The notes beneath the pieces are model-generated. The model had not been told where the DNA came from, searched no databases, and was given only the letters and a program-made list of their open reading frames with translations. Of a stretch of DNA of 64,000 nucleotides, positions 1 to 7,541 are shown piece by piece. The stretch lies in assembly GCA_016791045.1 (NCBI GenBank), contig JAEUNO010000020.1, positions 147,350-211,349 on the forward strand, read 5' to 3'. The DNA comes from Methyloversatilis sp. Its GTDB lineage: Bacteria > Pseudomonadota > Gammaproteobacteria > Burkholderiales > Rhodocyclaceae. Position 1 is the stretch's first letter, and every line of letters starts with the position of its first letter. Position numbers and translations under genes: made by a program.

Positions 1-944
1 GCGTGATCGAAACCGCGCTGCGCGAACAGAAGATTCCGTATCTGGTCAGCGGCGGCCAGTCCTTCTTCGATCGCGCCGAAATCAAGGACGTGATGGCCTA
101 TCTGCGGCTGGTCGCCAACAGCGACGACGACCCGGCCTTCATCCGCGCGGTGACCACGCCGCGCCGCGGCATCGGTGGCACCAGTCTCGAAGCGCTCGGC
201 ACCTATGCCGGCGAGCGTCACGTCAGCCTGTTTGCCGCGCTGTTCGAAACCGGCGCCGAACATGCTCTGCCGGCGCGCGCACTCACCCCGCTGCGCGAAT
301 TCGGCGACTTCATCAACCGGCTCGAATGGCGCGCCCGCACCGAAGCACCGCGCCTGCTGCTCGAAGACCTGCTGCGCGGCATCGGCTACGAAACCTGGCT
401 GTTCGAACAGTTCGAACCGAAGGAGGCGGAAACGCGCTGGAACAACGTGCGTGACTTCGTCGACTGGATGGGGCGCAAGGGCGAGGAAGACGGCAAGACG
501 CTGCTCGAACTGACGCAGACCGTCGCGCTGATCACGATGCTGGACAAGCGTGACGACGACGAGGCGCGCGATGCGGTGCAGCTGTCCACGCTGCACGCGT
601 CGAAGGGGCTGGAATACCCGCACGTGTTCCTGGTCGGGCTGGAGGAGGGCATCCTGCCGCACCGCGAATCGATCGAAGAGGGGCGCATCGAGGAAGAGCG
701 CCGGCTGATGTATGTCGGCATCACGCGGGCACGGCGCACGCTGACGCTGAGCTATTGCGAGCGGCGGCGCAGCGGGCGCGAATCGCGCGACTGCGAGCCG
801 TCGCGCTTCATCGCCGAAATGGGCGAGGACGTGCAGCGCCCGAACACCGACGCCGCGCCCAAAGCCGAACAGCGCGCCGCCAACGTGGCGCGGCTGGAAT
901 CGCTGAAGGCGTTGCTGGGCGGCACGCCGACGCCCAAAGCATAG
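1..944 (+). CDS. rep: ATP-dependent DNA helicase Rep, C-terminal part (5' end outside the window)
   Basis: This is the 3' part of a superfamily 1A 3'-5' DNA helicase, which unwinds DNA ahead of replication forks using ATP. Counting from the first complete codon at position 3, helicase motif V is seen at residues 194-205 (STLHASKGLEYP) and motif VI at 231-244 (EERRLMYVGITRAR). Upstream, residues 15-60 (SGGQSFFDRAEIKD and the following TPRRGIG) follow Rep more closely than UvrD. The short tail of about 60 residues after motif VI also fits Rep. The N-terminal Walker A half lies before the window. A bidirectional terminator follows 40 bases after the stop. UvrD is the main alternative. Confidence 0.9.
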   Translation, partial: VIETALREQKIPYLVSGGQSFFDRAEIKDVMAYLRLVANSDDDPAFIRAVTTPRRGIGGTSLEALGTYAGERHVSLFAALFETGAEHALPARALTPLREFGDFINRLEWRARTEAPRLLLEDLLRGIGYETWLFEQFEPKEAETRWNNVRDFVDWMGRKGEEDGKTLLELTQTVALITMLDKRDDDEARDAVQLSTLHASKGLEYPHVFLVGLEEGILPHRESIEEGRIEEERRLMYVGITRARRTLTLSYCERRRSGRESRDCEPSRFIAEMGEDVQRPNTDAAPKAEQRAANVARLESLKALLGGTPTPKA

Positions 945-984
945 GTCGGTGCGAGTGAGCGGGGCGCCGGCACCCTGCGGACGT

Positions 985-1015
985 AAAAAAGCCCGCCGGG
1001 TCGCGGCGGGCTTTT
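985..1015. terminator. Bidirectional rho-independent terminator between rep and the cytochrome gene
   Basis: Six A residues (985-990) precede a perfect 8-bp stem, GCCCGCCG (991-998) with CGGCGGGC (1004-1011). The loop is 5 nt and four T residues follow. The A and T tracts on both sides let it serve the plus-strand rep gene and the convergent minus-strand cytochrome c gene. Confidence 0.9.
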
Positions 1016-1042
1016 CCGGAAGCGGGGGCGCTTCGGGACGGC

Positions 1043-1915
1043 TTACTTGGCAGCCGCCACCATCACTTCAACGGCGGCCTTGATCTCGGCATCCTTCAGC
1101 GCCGGGTTGCCACCCTTGGCCGGCATCGCGCCCTTGCCCTTGATCGCGTTCGCCACCATCGAATCGAGGCCGGTTGCGATGCGCGGCGCCCACTGACCCT
1201 TGTCGCCGAACTTCGGCGCACCGGCCACGCCCATTGCATGGCAGGCGGCACAGGCCTTGTTGTACACCGCCTGGCCGTCGATGCCGGTAGCGGCCGCTGC
1301 AGGCGCGGGTGCCGCGGCGGGCGCAGCAGCAACCGGTGCGTCGTCGTAGGCGGGGGCCGCGATCGCCGGCACTTCCATCGCCGCCGGCGCAGCCGGTGCG
1401 GCAGCAGCGGGCGCGGCCTCTTCCAGCTTGGGCTCGGCAAACTTGCCACCGGCTTCGTTTGCCATGTAGACCACCGCGCGGGTGATTTCGGCTTCGGTCA
1501 ATGCGGCGTTGCCGCCCTTGGCCGGCATGGCGCCCTTGCCATTCACCGCCGAATGCACCAGCGCTTCCAGACCGGTCGCAATGCGGCTGGCCCAGCCTGC
1601 GCTGTCGCCCAGCTTCGGCGCGCCTGCGGCGCCTGCGTCATGACAGGCCGCACAGGCGGCCTTGTACACCTGCACACCGGTCTTCGGACCTGCAGCGGCT
1701 GAATCCGCTTCACCGAGTTCGACCCGCGCCACCGGCTGGATGCCCGCGGCGATGATTTCGGGGTTGGCCGTGTCAAGACCCTTGTAGCCCGACAGCACGA
1801 ATTGGGCGACCAGCACTGCAATGCCCACAAACACCACAAACGACAGTACAACGACCGCCGCCAGCTGCTTCGGCGTCTTGATGAAAGACTCGTGTTCCTC
1901 GTGCGCGTCCGACAT
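1043..1915 (-). CDS. Membrane-anchored diheme class I cytochrome c (c5-like, tandem domains)
   Basis: This is a predicted 290-aa electron carrier of the periplasm. A short cytoplasmic N-terminus is followed by one membrane segment at about residues 19-41. Two cytochrome c5-like domains follow, with heme-binding CAACH motifs at 88-92 and 222-226. Each has a downstream KGAMPAKGG stretch whose Met is the likely sixth heme ligand. An Ala/Pro-rich linker of about 50 residues joins the domains. The start at 1915 is chosen because an AAAGGAAC ribosome site lies upstream and the anchor follows directly; the longer reading frame to 2047 adds an unlikely basic leader. The two domains look like an internal duplication. 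The redox partner cannot be told from this context. Confidence 0.9.
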   Translation of the reverse strand: MSDAHEEHESFIKTPKQLAAVVVLSFVVFVGIAVLVAQFVLSGYKGLDTANPEIIAAGIQPVARVELGEADSAAAGPKTGVQVYKAACAACHDAGAAGAPKLGDSAGWASRIATGLEALVHSAVNGKGAMPAKGGNAALTEAEITRAVVYMANEAGGKFAEPKLEEAAPAAAAPAAPAAMEVPAIAAPAYDDAPVAAAPAAAPAPAAAATGIDGQAVYNKACAACHAMGVAGAPKFGDKGQWAPRIATGLDSMVANAIKGKGAMPAKGGNPALKDAEIKAAVEVMVAAAK

Positions 1916-2104
1916 GGTGTGCGTTCCTTTGAAAACCTTGTGACAGGTGAAAACAAAACGCGCCATTATAGCGGCAGCGAACGGCTTTCGCCTCACCTGC
2001 AACAGCGCGCCATGGACGCGTCCGGGCAAAGCCGCTATCCTTCGCATCGGTCTGATCGTGTTTTCCGGTCAGTCCCCGGGGCTCTCCGCCCTTGATACAC
2101 CCTA

Positions 2105-2181
2105 GCGCCCGTAGCTCAGCTGGATAGAGTACTGCCCTCCGAAGGCAGGGGTCGTGCGTTCGAATCGCGCCGGGCGCGCCA
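2105..2181 (+). tRNA. tRNA-Arg (anticodon CCG)
   Basis: A 77-nt cloverleaf with encoded CCA is visible. The acceptor stem pairs GCGCCCG (2105-2111) with CGGGCGC (2171-2177). The anticodon stem CTGCC/GGCAG encloses the loop CTCCGAA, with anticodon CCG at 2139-2141. The T loop is TTCGAAT. It reads CGG arginine codons. A strong terminator follows 11 bases later, so it is probably a single-gene transcript. Confidence 0.97.
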
Positions 2182-2190
2182 GATTTCAGG

Positions 2191-2222
2191 AAGGGCCGGA
2201 TCATCGCGATCCGGCCCTTTTT
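2191..2222 (+). terminator. Rho-independent terminator after tRNA-Arg
   Basis: A perfect 10-bp stem GGGCCGGATC (2193-2202) pairs with GATCCGGCCC (2208-2217). The loop is 5 nt and five T residues follow (2218-2222). Confidence 0.93.
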
Positions 2223-2359
2223 GCCTTTCTGCAGTGCGGATGGCTGCCGTTGCTGTCGCGGGGTGTCCCGTACGCGCCCTCCGATTCGCGGCACCGCGCT
2301 GATTCGGGTTGGTTTTTTGCAGACCCTGCAGCCTCGACAGAGGCAGGACGAAGACCTTC

Positions 2360-3505
2360 ATGAGATCAACGCTGTACGCATCGGTCCTTGCCGTGGCGCT
2401 CGCCACGCCGGTCAGTGTTGGCGCTGCCGACCCGGCGCCGGGCGAATTCGCCTTCAGCGGCGACGCACGCATGGGCTACTTCGGTCGCGAACGCGAAGAT
2501 CGCAACGGCAGTCGCAGCGACGAAAGCGACTGGCGCATCCGCATTCGCCCGGGCGTCCTCTGGCAGGTCACCCCGACTCTGAGTGCCAAGGCCCGCTTCG
2601 CGGGGCGTTACTCGAGCGACGACAGCAACGACAACCACTACGAATTCTTCACTTCGATTCCGCAGAGCGACGGCCTGGGTTTCGGCGACTCGATCATCGA
2701 CGAACTCAATCTGCGCTACAAGGCGGGCAACTGGGACGTGAAGGTGGGCCGCATGCAGACCAGCTTCGAACTGGAGGGCATCGCGAAGAAATCGCTGAGC
2801 CGCAACGACTCGCCCAACACCGACATCACCTGGACGGACGGCATTCACGCCCGGTATGGCGATACCGCCGGCTGGAACTACCATGTCATCGTGCAGCGCA
2901 GCGAGGACGACGGCCCGACCACCGTGCGCCGCAGTCCGCTGGCGTTCACCGAGTCGGCCAGCCACGCGACCTACTATTTCGGCATGGAAAGGAAAGACCC
3001 GAAGGGCCGCTTCCTGCAGCTCGGATGGGACCTCACGTACATACCCAGCGCGCTGCGCACGGATGGCAGCGCGGCCGGTCGCATCGACGACTATCTGGGT
3101 ATCGCCGGGCGCATGGCGCTGCAGTGGTCGCTCGCCGGCGCGATGCGCTTCGTGTGGGCGGGCGAAGCCGGCTACGCACCCAACAGACCGACCGACGCCG
3201 CGCTGCGTCTGTCGGGTTCCGGCGATGCGAGCGGGCTGGCGTTCCAGACCTCGATCAATCTCGCGGATTTCGCGCCCGGCCACGGCGTCGGGTTCGTCTA
3301 TGGTCAGGCGGGCGGAGGCTGGCTGCTGTCACCCGACTTCGGCAACAATCAGGAACTGCTGGAACTGCGCTACCAGTGGAAGCTGTCCGCCACGCAGTCG
3401 ATCGAGACACGGGTGCGCCAGCGACGCGATCTCGAGCAGCGAACCGACGCCGCGCGCAAGCGTGTCGACGACGATGTCTATGTCCGGTTCACGCAGCGTT
3501 TCTGA
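2360..3505 (+). CDS. Predicted outer-membrane beta-barrel (porin-like) protein
   Basis: This 381-aa protein has a signal peptide (about residues 1-22, ending VSVGAA). The mature part consists of alternating hydrophobic and polar strands rich in Tyr, Trp, Gly and Asp. Strand-like pieces such as the one around ARMGYFG near the N-terminus recur through to the end. The protein ends in a Phe (FTQRF), the usual last residue of BAM-assembled barrels. No specific substrate can be named. The ATG at 2360 is preferred over an upstream start because it begins the signal peptide. A perfect CGCCGGG-A-CCCGGCG palindrome lies at 3509-3523, just after the stop. Confidence 0.75.
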   Translation: MRSTLYASVLAVALATPVSVGAADPAPGEFAFSGDARMGYFGREREDRNGSRSDESDWRIRIRPGVLWQVTPTLSAKARFAGRYSSDDSNDNHYEFFTSIPQSDGLGFGDSIIDELNLRYKAGNWDVKVGRMQTSFELEGIAKKSLSRNDSPNTDITWTDGIHARYGDTAGWNYHVIVQRSEDDGPTTVRRSPLAFTESASHATYYFGMERKDPKGRFLQLGWDLTYIPSALRTDGSAAGRIDDYLGIAGRMALQWSLAGAMRFVWAGEAGYAPNRPTDAALRLSGSGDASGLAFQTSINLADFAPGHGVGFVYGQAGGGWLLSPDFGNNQELLELRYQWKLSATQSIETRVRQRRDLEQRTDAARKRVDDDVYVRFTQRF

Positions 3506-3562
3506 CATCGCCGGGACCCGGCGCTCGATCATCCGCAGTCTGCCGCTTCATCGTTCAAGTCC

Positions 3563-4201
3563 GTGAAGTCACTTCTTTGCTTCGTCGTTGCCTGCGTCAT
3601 CTGCACCAGCGCCTTGGCCGACACCCATCTGGGCATCCGGCCGCTCGATTCGCTGGGCGAGGTACGGGCGCGTTTCCCGGATTCGCAGCGCGTGCGCATG
3701 GCGCCGGACTGGGCCGACGAGTCGCAGGTGCTGTTTTCGTTCACCGGCGGCACGCTTCAGGGCCAGCTCCTTGTGCTGTTCATCGACGGACGCCCGGACT
3801 ACCGGCGTGAGATCGCGGATGGGTTCGCCGATGATCTCGATGCGCTGAAGCTGCTTGCGGCGGAAAGTGACGACCAGGCGCTGCGCGTGAAATGGGTGAG
3901 ATGGGTGCCCACCACGCCGCTGAGGGTGCAGGACGTGGTCGCGAAATATGGGCGGTGGGACGCGGGCGGGTTGTCGGACGACGGCTTCAGGCTCTACCGG
4001 AGCTGGGACGCGCGGGGCATCACGGCGCTGCTGTCGGAAGACGAGCAGTCGGTGCTGATGATGGACTTCGTATTTACAGAAGACGAGCAGCGCGAGGCCT
4101 TCATGCGGCGTTATGGCCAGGTGCCGTCGTGGCTCAGGCCCGGAGCCGGGGGTGGGACCACGGCCGCACCGGGGGCGTCACGGTTCATGCCTGCACCGTG
4201 A
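3563..4201 (+). CDS. Exported protein of unknown function
   Basis: This 212-aa protein starts at a GTG codon and has a clear signal peptide (about residues 1-19, SALA-D cleavage). The mature part is acidic with mixed alpha/beta character and ends in a Gly/Ala/Pro-rich tail. It follows the barrel gene by 57 bases and may be co-transcribed with it. I do not recognise a family. The last codons lie inside a 14-bp hairpin (4171-4208). Expression is plausible because the reading frame is long and has a proper signal peptide. Confidence 0.7.
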   Translation: MKSLLCFVVACVICTSALADTHLGIRPLDSLGEVRARFPDSQRVRMAPDWADESQVLFSFTGGTLQGQLLVLFIDGRPDYRREIADGFADDLDALKLLAAESDDQALRVKWVRWVPTTPLRVQDVVAKYGRWDAGGLSDDGFRLYRSWDARGITALLSEDEQSVLMMDFVFTEDEQREAFMRRYGQVPSWLRPGAGGGTTAAPGASRFMPAP

Positions 4202-4208
4202 CGCCCCC
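4171..4208. terminator. Long stem-loop overlapping a stop codon between convergent genes
   Basis: A 14-bp perfect stem, GGGGGCGTCACGGT (4171-4184) with ACCGTGACGCCCCC (4195-4208), encloses a 10-nt loop. It contains the TGA of the exported-protein gene. There is no T tract, so it may be a stability or attenuation hairpin and not a classical terminator. Confidence 0.5.
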
Positions 4209-4228
4209 GGGGCGCACCGAGAGGTCTT

Positions 4229-4882
4229 TCAGCCGTCGCCGCGCGCCACCTTGACCTGGTACTCGTCCAGCGTGATGACGCCTTCCTTTTCGGCGCGCGC
4301 GACCTCGTGCCCGGGCAGCACGTCCTGCACCATGTCGAGCCGCTTCCACAGCGCGAGCGGCGTTTCGCAGGCGGCCTTCGGCACGTACTTCGACTGGTCC
4401 ACCTTCTTGTAGCGGTGGATGTAGCGCGGGCAATTCACCCACACCTTCGTGACGGTGACCCGCACCAGATACTTCGCTTCGGTGTATCCGGCCATCAGCG
4501 GGTGGTCGCGCAGGAATTCGGCCGTGCCCTGGACACGCACGCGGTGCGGCGTTTCGAAGTCGATGAACAGCAGACCGACGCGCGCCTGGCCGACGATGTT
4601 GCCCATCGAGTAGAACATGCCGTTGCCGTCATAGCCGGGGAACACCAGCGTCTGCGCGTCGATCACCTTCACGACGCCGGTCGGCCCGCCCTTGTACGAC
4701 ACGGTCGGATTGCCTTCGGGATCGACGGTCGACAGGAAGAACATGTCGCGCCCCTCGATGAAGGCCTTCTCCTCGTCGGTGATCGTCTCGTGGATCCAGT
4801 TCTGGTCCAGCATGTCGGCCAGTTTCGTGGTGCCGAATTCCTGCTGCAGCGCCCGGTGCTCGTCGGCGTAGATTGAAGCCAT
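4229..4882 (-). CDS. Pyridoxamine 5'-phosphate oxidase-like FMN-binding protein
   Basis: This 217-aa protein belongs to the pyridoxamine-phosphate-oxidase-related split-barrel flavoproteins. The barrel core at about residues 45-75 carries the family pattern (DMFFLSTVDPEGNPTVSYKGG). A later stretch, around GNIVGQARVGLLFIDF, fits the FMN-site strands. True PdxH motifs are absent, so a general FMN-dependent reductase or oxidase of unknown substrate is more likely. The start is backed by a strong GGAGGAG site just upstream. The gene converges on the exported-protein gene. It is followed upstream by a separate OmpA-like gene on the same strand, about 147 bases away. Confidence 0.8.
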   Translation of the reverse strand: MASIYADEHRALQQEFGTTKLADMLDQNWIHETITDEEKAFIEGRDMFFLSTVDPEGNPTVSYKGGPTGVVKVIDAQTLVFPGYDGNGMFYSMGNIVGQARVGLLFIDFETPHRVRVQGTAEFLRDHPLMAGYTEAKYLVRVTVTKVWVNCPRYIHRYKKVDQSKYVPKAACETPLALWKRLDMVQDVLPGHEVARAEKEGVITLDEYQVKVARGDG

Positions 4883-4974
4883 GTCTCCTCCTGTCGGTCT
4901 GTGTTCCGGCGTACGGCGTCGGCCGTCGCGCGCATCCGGTGCCCGGGCGCCGGAGCAGGATACCGCAGCGGAAC

Positions 4975-4995
4975 ACCCGGCCGTGCAGGCCGGGT
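4975..4995. terminator. Stem-loop between two minus-strand genes
   Basis: An 8-bp perfect stem, ACCCGGCC (4975-4982) with GGCCGGGT (4988-4995), has a 5-nt loop and no T tract. It lies 34 bases past the stop of the OmpA-like gene and may act as a weak terminator or a stability element. Confidence 0.4.
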
Positions 4996-5029
4996 CTGCT
5001 GGACGAATGGAGGACGGACGACGGGCGGA

Positions 5030-5653
5030 TCAGAAGCGGAAGATCGCGCCGAGCGACCAGGTGTCGATGTCGCCGCTGCCGGTGTTGCTGCCGCCCAGGC
5101 TTTCGTAGCGGGTGAATTCACCCCGCAGCCCGATGGACGGTGTCAGCGCATAGCCCACGCCCGCGCCGTACAGGCCGCTCCAGTCGCGGTCCTGCGCCGT
5201 GCCGGCGGCTGCACCGCCGGGGCCGGTCACGTCGACATCGACTTCGACCTTGGCGTGGATGCCGCCGAGCCGGCCGAATACCGAAAACTTCTCGCCGACC
5301 GGCAGGATGCCGAGCACCGATGCGGTCCATCCATGGGCATCGATCTGCGCACGCGCCGTGCCACCGGTGAAGTCGGCCCGGTAGCGCGCGCCACCGAAAT
5401 CGGCGTAGCCGAGTTCGAACGCCAGATAGGGATTGAGCTGATAGCCGAGCGACAAGCCGTAGTGCGTGTCGTGTTCGTCCACGCTGGAACGCAGGCCGGT
5501 GGCACCGGCCGACACCAGGGCTGCGTCGGTCTCGCTGCGACCCATGTCGACGCTGGAGCGGCCGATCGAAGCGCCGACATAGAAGTCGCCGGCCAGCGCG
5601 GACGACGCGGCGAGCGAAAGCAGGGCGCTGCACAGCAGCGAAGGTCTTGTCAT
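5030..5653 (-). CDS. OmpA/OmpW-like small outer-membrane beta-barrel
   Basis: This 207-aa protein has a signal peptide (about residues 1-21, cut after ALA) and an 8-stranded barrel pattern: DFYVGASIGRSS at the mature start, repeated Gly-aromatic strands, and a terminal Phe (GAIFRF). The pattern fits the OmpA-like transmembrane domain family. No periplasmic peptidoglycan-binding domain follows. The ATG at 5653 is chosen for the signal peptide and the AAAGGAG site about 10 bases upstream. Function is structural or stress related at best. Confidence 0.8.
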   Translation of the reverse strand: MTRPSLLCSALLSLAASSALAGDFYVGASIGRSSVDMGRSETDAALVSAGATGLRSSVDEHDTHYGLSLGYQLNPYLAFELGYADFGGARYRADFTGGTARAQIDAHGWTASVLGILPVGEKFSVFGRLGGIHAKVEVDVDVTGPGGAAAGTAQDRDWSGLYGAGVGYALTPSIGLRGEFTRYESLGGSNTGSGDIDTWSLGAIFRF

Positions 5654-5859
5654 CGTCGGATACTCCTTTGGAATGGAGCGGCGGAGTATATCTATATGAC
5701 GATGTAAAAATACTAAATGCATCAAAGGCTGTCTCGCCGCTGCAACATCGGGGAATTCCCGCGTTACATCGGTGTCGATCAGCCTGATACCCGCTTGCAC
5801 CCGCAGGCGGCCCGGTGCATCGTGCCCCGCACACGTTAGGCCTACGCAGGAGATTCACC

Positions 5860-6750
5860 ATGAAACGCAAGACAGCCAGGGATTTCGCACCCGAGGTGAT
5901 GGCGCTGTTCGACCGCTACGTGCATGGCGCCATCGACCGGCGCGGTTTTCTCGATGCAGCAGCCCGCTTCGCGGTCGGTGGCGTGACGGCGTCGATGCTG
6001 CTGGAGGCGTTGAGCCCGAACTTCGCGCAGGCGCAGCAGGTGAAGCCGGACGATCCGGCGCTGAAGACCGACCATATCGAATACGCCACGCGCGGCGGCT
6101 ACGGCAAGGTGCGCGGTTACCTGGCACGACCGGCACAGGCGACCGGCCCGCTGCCGGCTGTCCTCGTGGTGCACGAGAACCGCGGCCTCAATCCGCACAT
6201 CGAGGACGTTACGCGCCGGCTTGCGCTCGAGGGCTATCTCGCGCTGGCGCCCGATGCGCTGTATCCGCTTGGCGGCTATCCGGGCAATGAAGACATGGCG
6301 CGCGAACTGTTCCAGCAGCTGGACCAGAAGAAAACGCGCGAAGACTTCCTGTCACTGGCGCTCGCTTTCCGTGCGCACGACCTCGGCAACGGCAAGCTGG
6401 GGGTGGTTGGTTTCTGCTATGGCGGCGCCATCGCCAACTTCCTCGCGACGAAGCTCCCCGACCTGAATGCCGCGGTGCCGTTCTACGGCACCCAGCCCCC
6501 GCTGGAAGACGTGCCGGCGATCCGGTCGCCGCTGCTGATCCACTATGCCGACCAGGACGAAAAGGTGAATGCCGGCGCCACCCGCTACGACGCGGCGCTG
6601 GTCAACGCCGGCAAGACCTATCAGACCTATGTCTATCCGGGCACGCTGCACGGCTTCCACAACGACACCACACCGCGTTATGACGAACGTGCGGCGAAAC
6701 TGGCCTGGCAGCGCACGCTGGATTTCTTCGCGCAGCAGCTGCGCGCCTGA
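5860..6750 (+). CDS. Dienelactone hydrolase family protein with twin-arginine leader
   Basis: This 296-aa alpha/beta hydrolase has the dienelactone hydrolase catalytic set. The nucleophile Cys is at 186 in GFCYGG, an acidic residue at 231 or 233 lies in YADQDEKV, and a His is at 264 in LHGFHN. The N-terminus contains RRGFL (27-31) followed by a hydrophobic stretch, a pattern of Tat-exported members of this family. A CAGGAGA ribosome site supports the start. Related proteins are annotated carboxymethylenebutenolidases, but no aromatic-degradation genes are nearby, so the substrate is unknown. Confidence 0.88.
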   Translation: MKRKTARDFAPEVMALFDRYVHGAIDRRGFLDAAARFAVGGVTASMLLEALSPNFAQAQQVKPDDPALKTDHIEYATRGGYGKVRGYLARPAQATGPLPAVLVVHENRGLNPHIEDVTRRLALEGYLALAPDALYPLGGYPGNEDMARELFQQLDQKKTREDFLSLALAFRAHDLGNGKLGVVGFCYGGAIANFLATKLPDLNAAVPFYGTQPPLEDVPAIRSPLLIHYADQDEKVNAGATRYDAALVNAGKTYQTYVYPGTLHGFHNDTTPRYDERAAKLAWQRTLDFFAQQLRA

Positions 6751-6819
6751 CGAAGCACAGCCAGCGCACGCAAAACTTCGCCACGCTCGCGACGCTGCCC
6801 TTCGAGCACGTGATGTCGC

Positions 6820-7467
6820 GTGATTGACGTGGGGATCGCGAGCAGGGCTCGCTCCTACAAGGGCGGCACGGTTTTCCGCAGGAGCGAGCCCTGCTCGCGA
6901 TTCCGGTCTCGGAGTACGTGACAGCGCATGATCGACGTGTTGATCGCGACCAAGGGGGGCGCTCCTACAGCGGAGCCACGGTTTTTGCAGGAGCGAGCCC
7001 TGCTCGCGATTCCGGTCTCGGAATACATGACGGCGCATGATCGACGTGTTGATCGCGACCAGGGGGGCGCTCCTACAGCGGAGCCACGGATTTTGCAGGA
7101 GCGAGCCCTGCTCGCGATTCCGGCCTCGGAATACGCGACGGCGCATGATCGACGTGTTGATCGCGACCAGGGGGTCGCTCCTACAGCGGAGCCACGGTTT
7201 TTGCAGGAGCGAGCCCTGCTCGCGATTCCGGTCTCGGAATACGTGACGGCGCATGATCGACGCGTTGATCTCGACCGGGGGGCGCTCCTACAGCGGAGCC
7301 ACGGTTCTTGCAGGAGCGAGCCCTGCTCGCGATTCCGGTCTCGGAATACATGACGGCGCATGATCGACGTGTTGATCGCGACCAGGGGGGCGCGCCTACA
7401 GCGGAGCCACGGTTTTTGTAGGAGCGAGCCCTGCTCGCGATTCCGGTCTCCGAATACGTGACAGCGC
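6820..7467. repeat. REP-like array: six units with a 108-bp period
   Basis: The anchor of GCATGATCGACG recurs at 6820 (degenerate), 6928, 7037, 7145, 7253, 7360 and 7468, giving spacings of 107-109 bases. Each unit carries GCTCCTACA, then TG(C/T)AGGAG in inverted orientation about 25 bases later, then a short hairpin GCGAGC-CCT-GCTCGC. This matches the GTAG-headed REP palindromes known from Pseudomonas and relatives, arranged here as tandem pairs. The array fills the gap between the hydrolase and the 3' end of polA. The reading frames in it are open only because 108 is a multiple of three. No REP-associated transposase is in the window. Confidence 0.9.
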
Positions 7468-7541
7468 ATGATCCACTTGCCGGTCGCGTTGCTGCGGGTC
7501 ATGCGGGCCTTCGCTGTACATGCATGAATGCCACCGTGGCT

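Noticed and set aside
1916-2047. N-terminal extension of the cytochrome c reading frame
   Set aside because: The extension is basic and unlike a signal. The start at 1915 has a ribosome site and leads straight into the anchor.
6820-7467. A CRISPR array was considered for the 108-bp periodic sequence
   Set aside because: Whole units repeat with little variation, so there are no unique spacers, and no cas genes are near.
6352-7502. Minus- and plus-strand open frames running through the REP array, with repeated SLLQKPWLRCRS-type translation
   Set aside because: The frames stay open only because the repeat period of 108 is a multiple of three. There is no start context or family match.
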